15,048 bases of DNA. Source: Acidobacteriota bacterium. GTDB lineage: Bacteria; Acidobacteriota; Terriglobia; Acidiferrales; UBA7541. The notes beneath the pieces are model-generated. The model saw nothing but the letters and a program-made list of their open reading frames with translations, was not told the origin of the DNA and ran no database searches. Positions 14,688 to 15,048 of the stretch are shown here, piece after piece. The stretch is taken from contig QHYO01000431.1 of assembly GCA_003224135.1 (NCBI GenBank), positions 1-15,048 on the forward strand. The letters run 5' to 3'. The position numbers and the translations under genes were made by a program. How positions within the stretch are numbered: position 1 is the stretch's first letter; every line of letters starts with the position of its first letter.

Positions 14688-15048
14688 GTGAAGATGCTTC
14701 GGATAACGTCGCTCGTTGCCTGCCTGGCACTCGGCATCCGCGTCGAGGCGCAGACGGCCGCGCAGCCCATGAAGCAACTTCTGGTACTCGGTGAGGGAAA
14801 AGGCTACCGGCACGAGGCCGTTTCTCACGCCATTGCAACCATCGAGCGCCTCGGCCGGGAAACCGGTCTCTGGACTACAACCATCCGGACAGATACGGAG
14901 GTACTCACGAAGAAAAAACTCGAATACAATGCAAAAAATCTGAACAACTTTGACGCAGTGCTCTTCTATACTGGCGGCGAATTGGAAATGGACCCGGAAC
15001 AGAAAGCTGCGCTTCTCTCGTTTGTCCATGACGATGGCAAAGGCTTTA
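14688..15048 (+). CDS. Exported ThuA-domain protein (third of three), 3' end cut by window
   Basis: The open frame from GTG 14688 runs to the window edge (120 codons, no stop). GGAGG ends 7 bases before the GTG; the ATG at 14694 is an in-frame alternative with poorer spacing. The N-terminus MKMLRITSLVACLALGIRVEA is a signal peptide with a VEA-Q cleavage site. The mature part starts like a ThuA domain: KQLLVLGEGKGYRHEAVSHAIATIERLG, then a TDTEVLT segment and FDAVLFYTGGELEMDPEQKAALLSFVHDDGKGF, matching the strand-helix-strand order of the two preceding proteins. The GKGYRHEAV signature is closer to the classic ThuA pattern than in the two upstream copies. It follows the second ThuA gene by 35 bp in the same direction, so it is likely part of the same operon. 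Confidence 0.85.
   Translation, partial: MKMLRITSLVACLALGIRVEAQTAAQPMKQLLVLGEGKGYRHEAVSHAIATIERLGRETGLWTTTIRTDTEVLTKKKLEYNAKNLNNFDAVLFYTGGELEMDPEQKAALLSFVHDDGKGF

Noticed and set aside
14122..14838. 238-codon - strand frame opposite the second and third ThuA genes
   Set aside because: Overlaps two coding regions with signal peptides and ribosome sites on the + strand; no motif of its own.

Overview
The window looks like a chromosomal segment of an Acidobacteriota bacterium (Terriglobia-like). This is inferred from gene content: an Oar-like TonB-dependent receptor with a carboxypeptidase-regulatory N-terminal domain, a CRTAC1-type FG-GAP/ASPIC-UnbV protein, tandem ThuA-domain proteins and a moderately high GC content. 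I see no tRNA, rRNA, CRISPR array, insertion sequence or phage gene. Family names come from motifs recalled from memory; no database search was run.

Left part (1-3037, + strand): a sugar-phosphate catabolic cluster. It holds a 5'-truncated LacC/FruK-type PfkB kinase, a DeoR/AgaR-type repressor preceded by TTTC-repeat operator-like DNA, a decayed SIS-domain sugar isomerase that keeps only two pieces of its C-terminal half, and a second PfkB/ribokinase-like kinase. The combination resembles the galactosamine/N-acetylgalactosamine and tagatose-6-phosphate (aga-type) pathway. Convergent with it, only 17 bp away, is a large exported GH36-like alpha-galactosidase (3055-5304, - strand), which would release galactose or GalNAc residues outside the cytoplasm.

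Middle (5556-6690): a GntR/HutC-family repressor with a UTRA sugar-phosphate-sensing domain on the - strand. A 412-bp divergent regulatory region follows it. This region contains back-to-back promoters that share one -35 site, three ATATAGCTAT repeats starting on the -10 of the rightward promoter, and a 16-bp palindrome near the predicted start of the repressor transcript.

Right part (6691-15048, + strand): a probable operon or string of transcription units. It runs TonB-dependent receptor, TPR protein with signal peptide, CRTAC1 seven-bladed propeller protein (apparent single-base frameshift near its N-terminus), then three consecutive exported ThuA-domain proteins, the last cut by the window edge. 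All six products appear to be exported, except that the frameshifted CRTAC1 gene has no clear signal.

Working model (inference): the GntR repressor senses a sugar or amino-sugar phosphate and controls an envelope system that imports a glycan-derived compound. The GH36 enzyme and the left-hand kinases process galactose-type sugars. ThuA proteins are linked in other bacteria to disaccharide metabolism through 3-keto sugars, so a keto-sugar route is possible. The most unusual points are the ThuA triplet, the architecture of the divergent promoter, the doubly deleted SIS gene, and the CRTAC1 frameshift.
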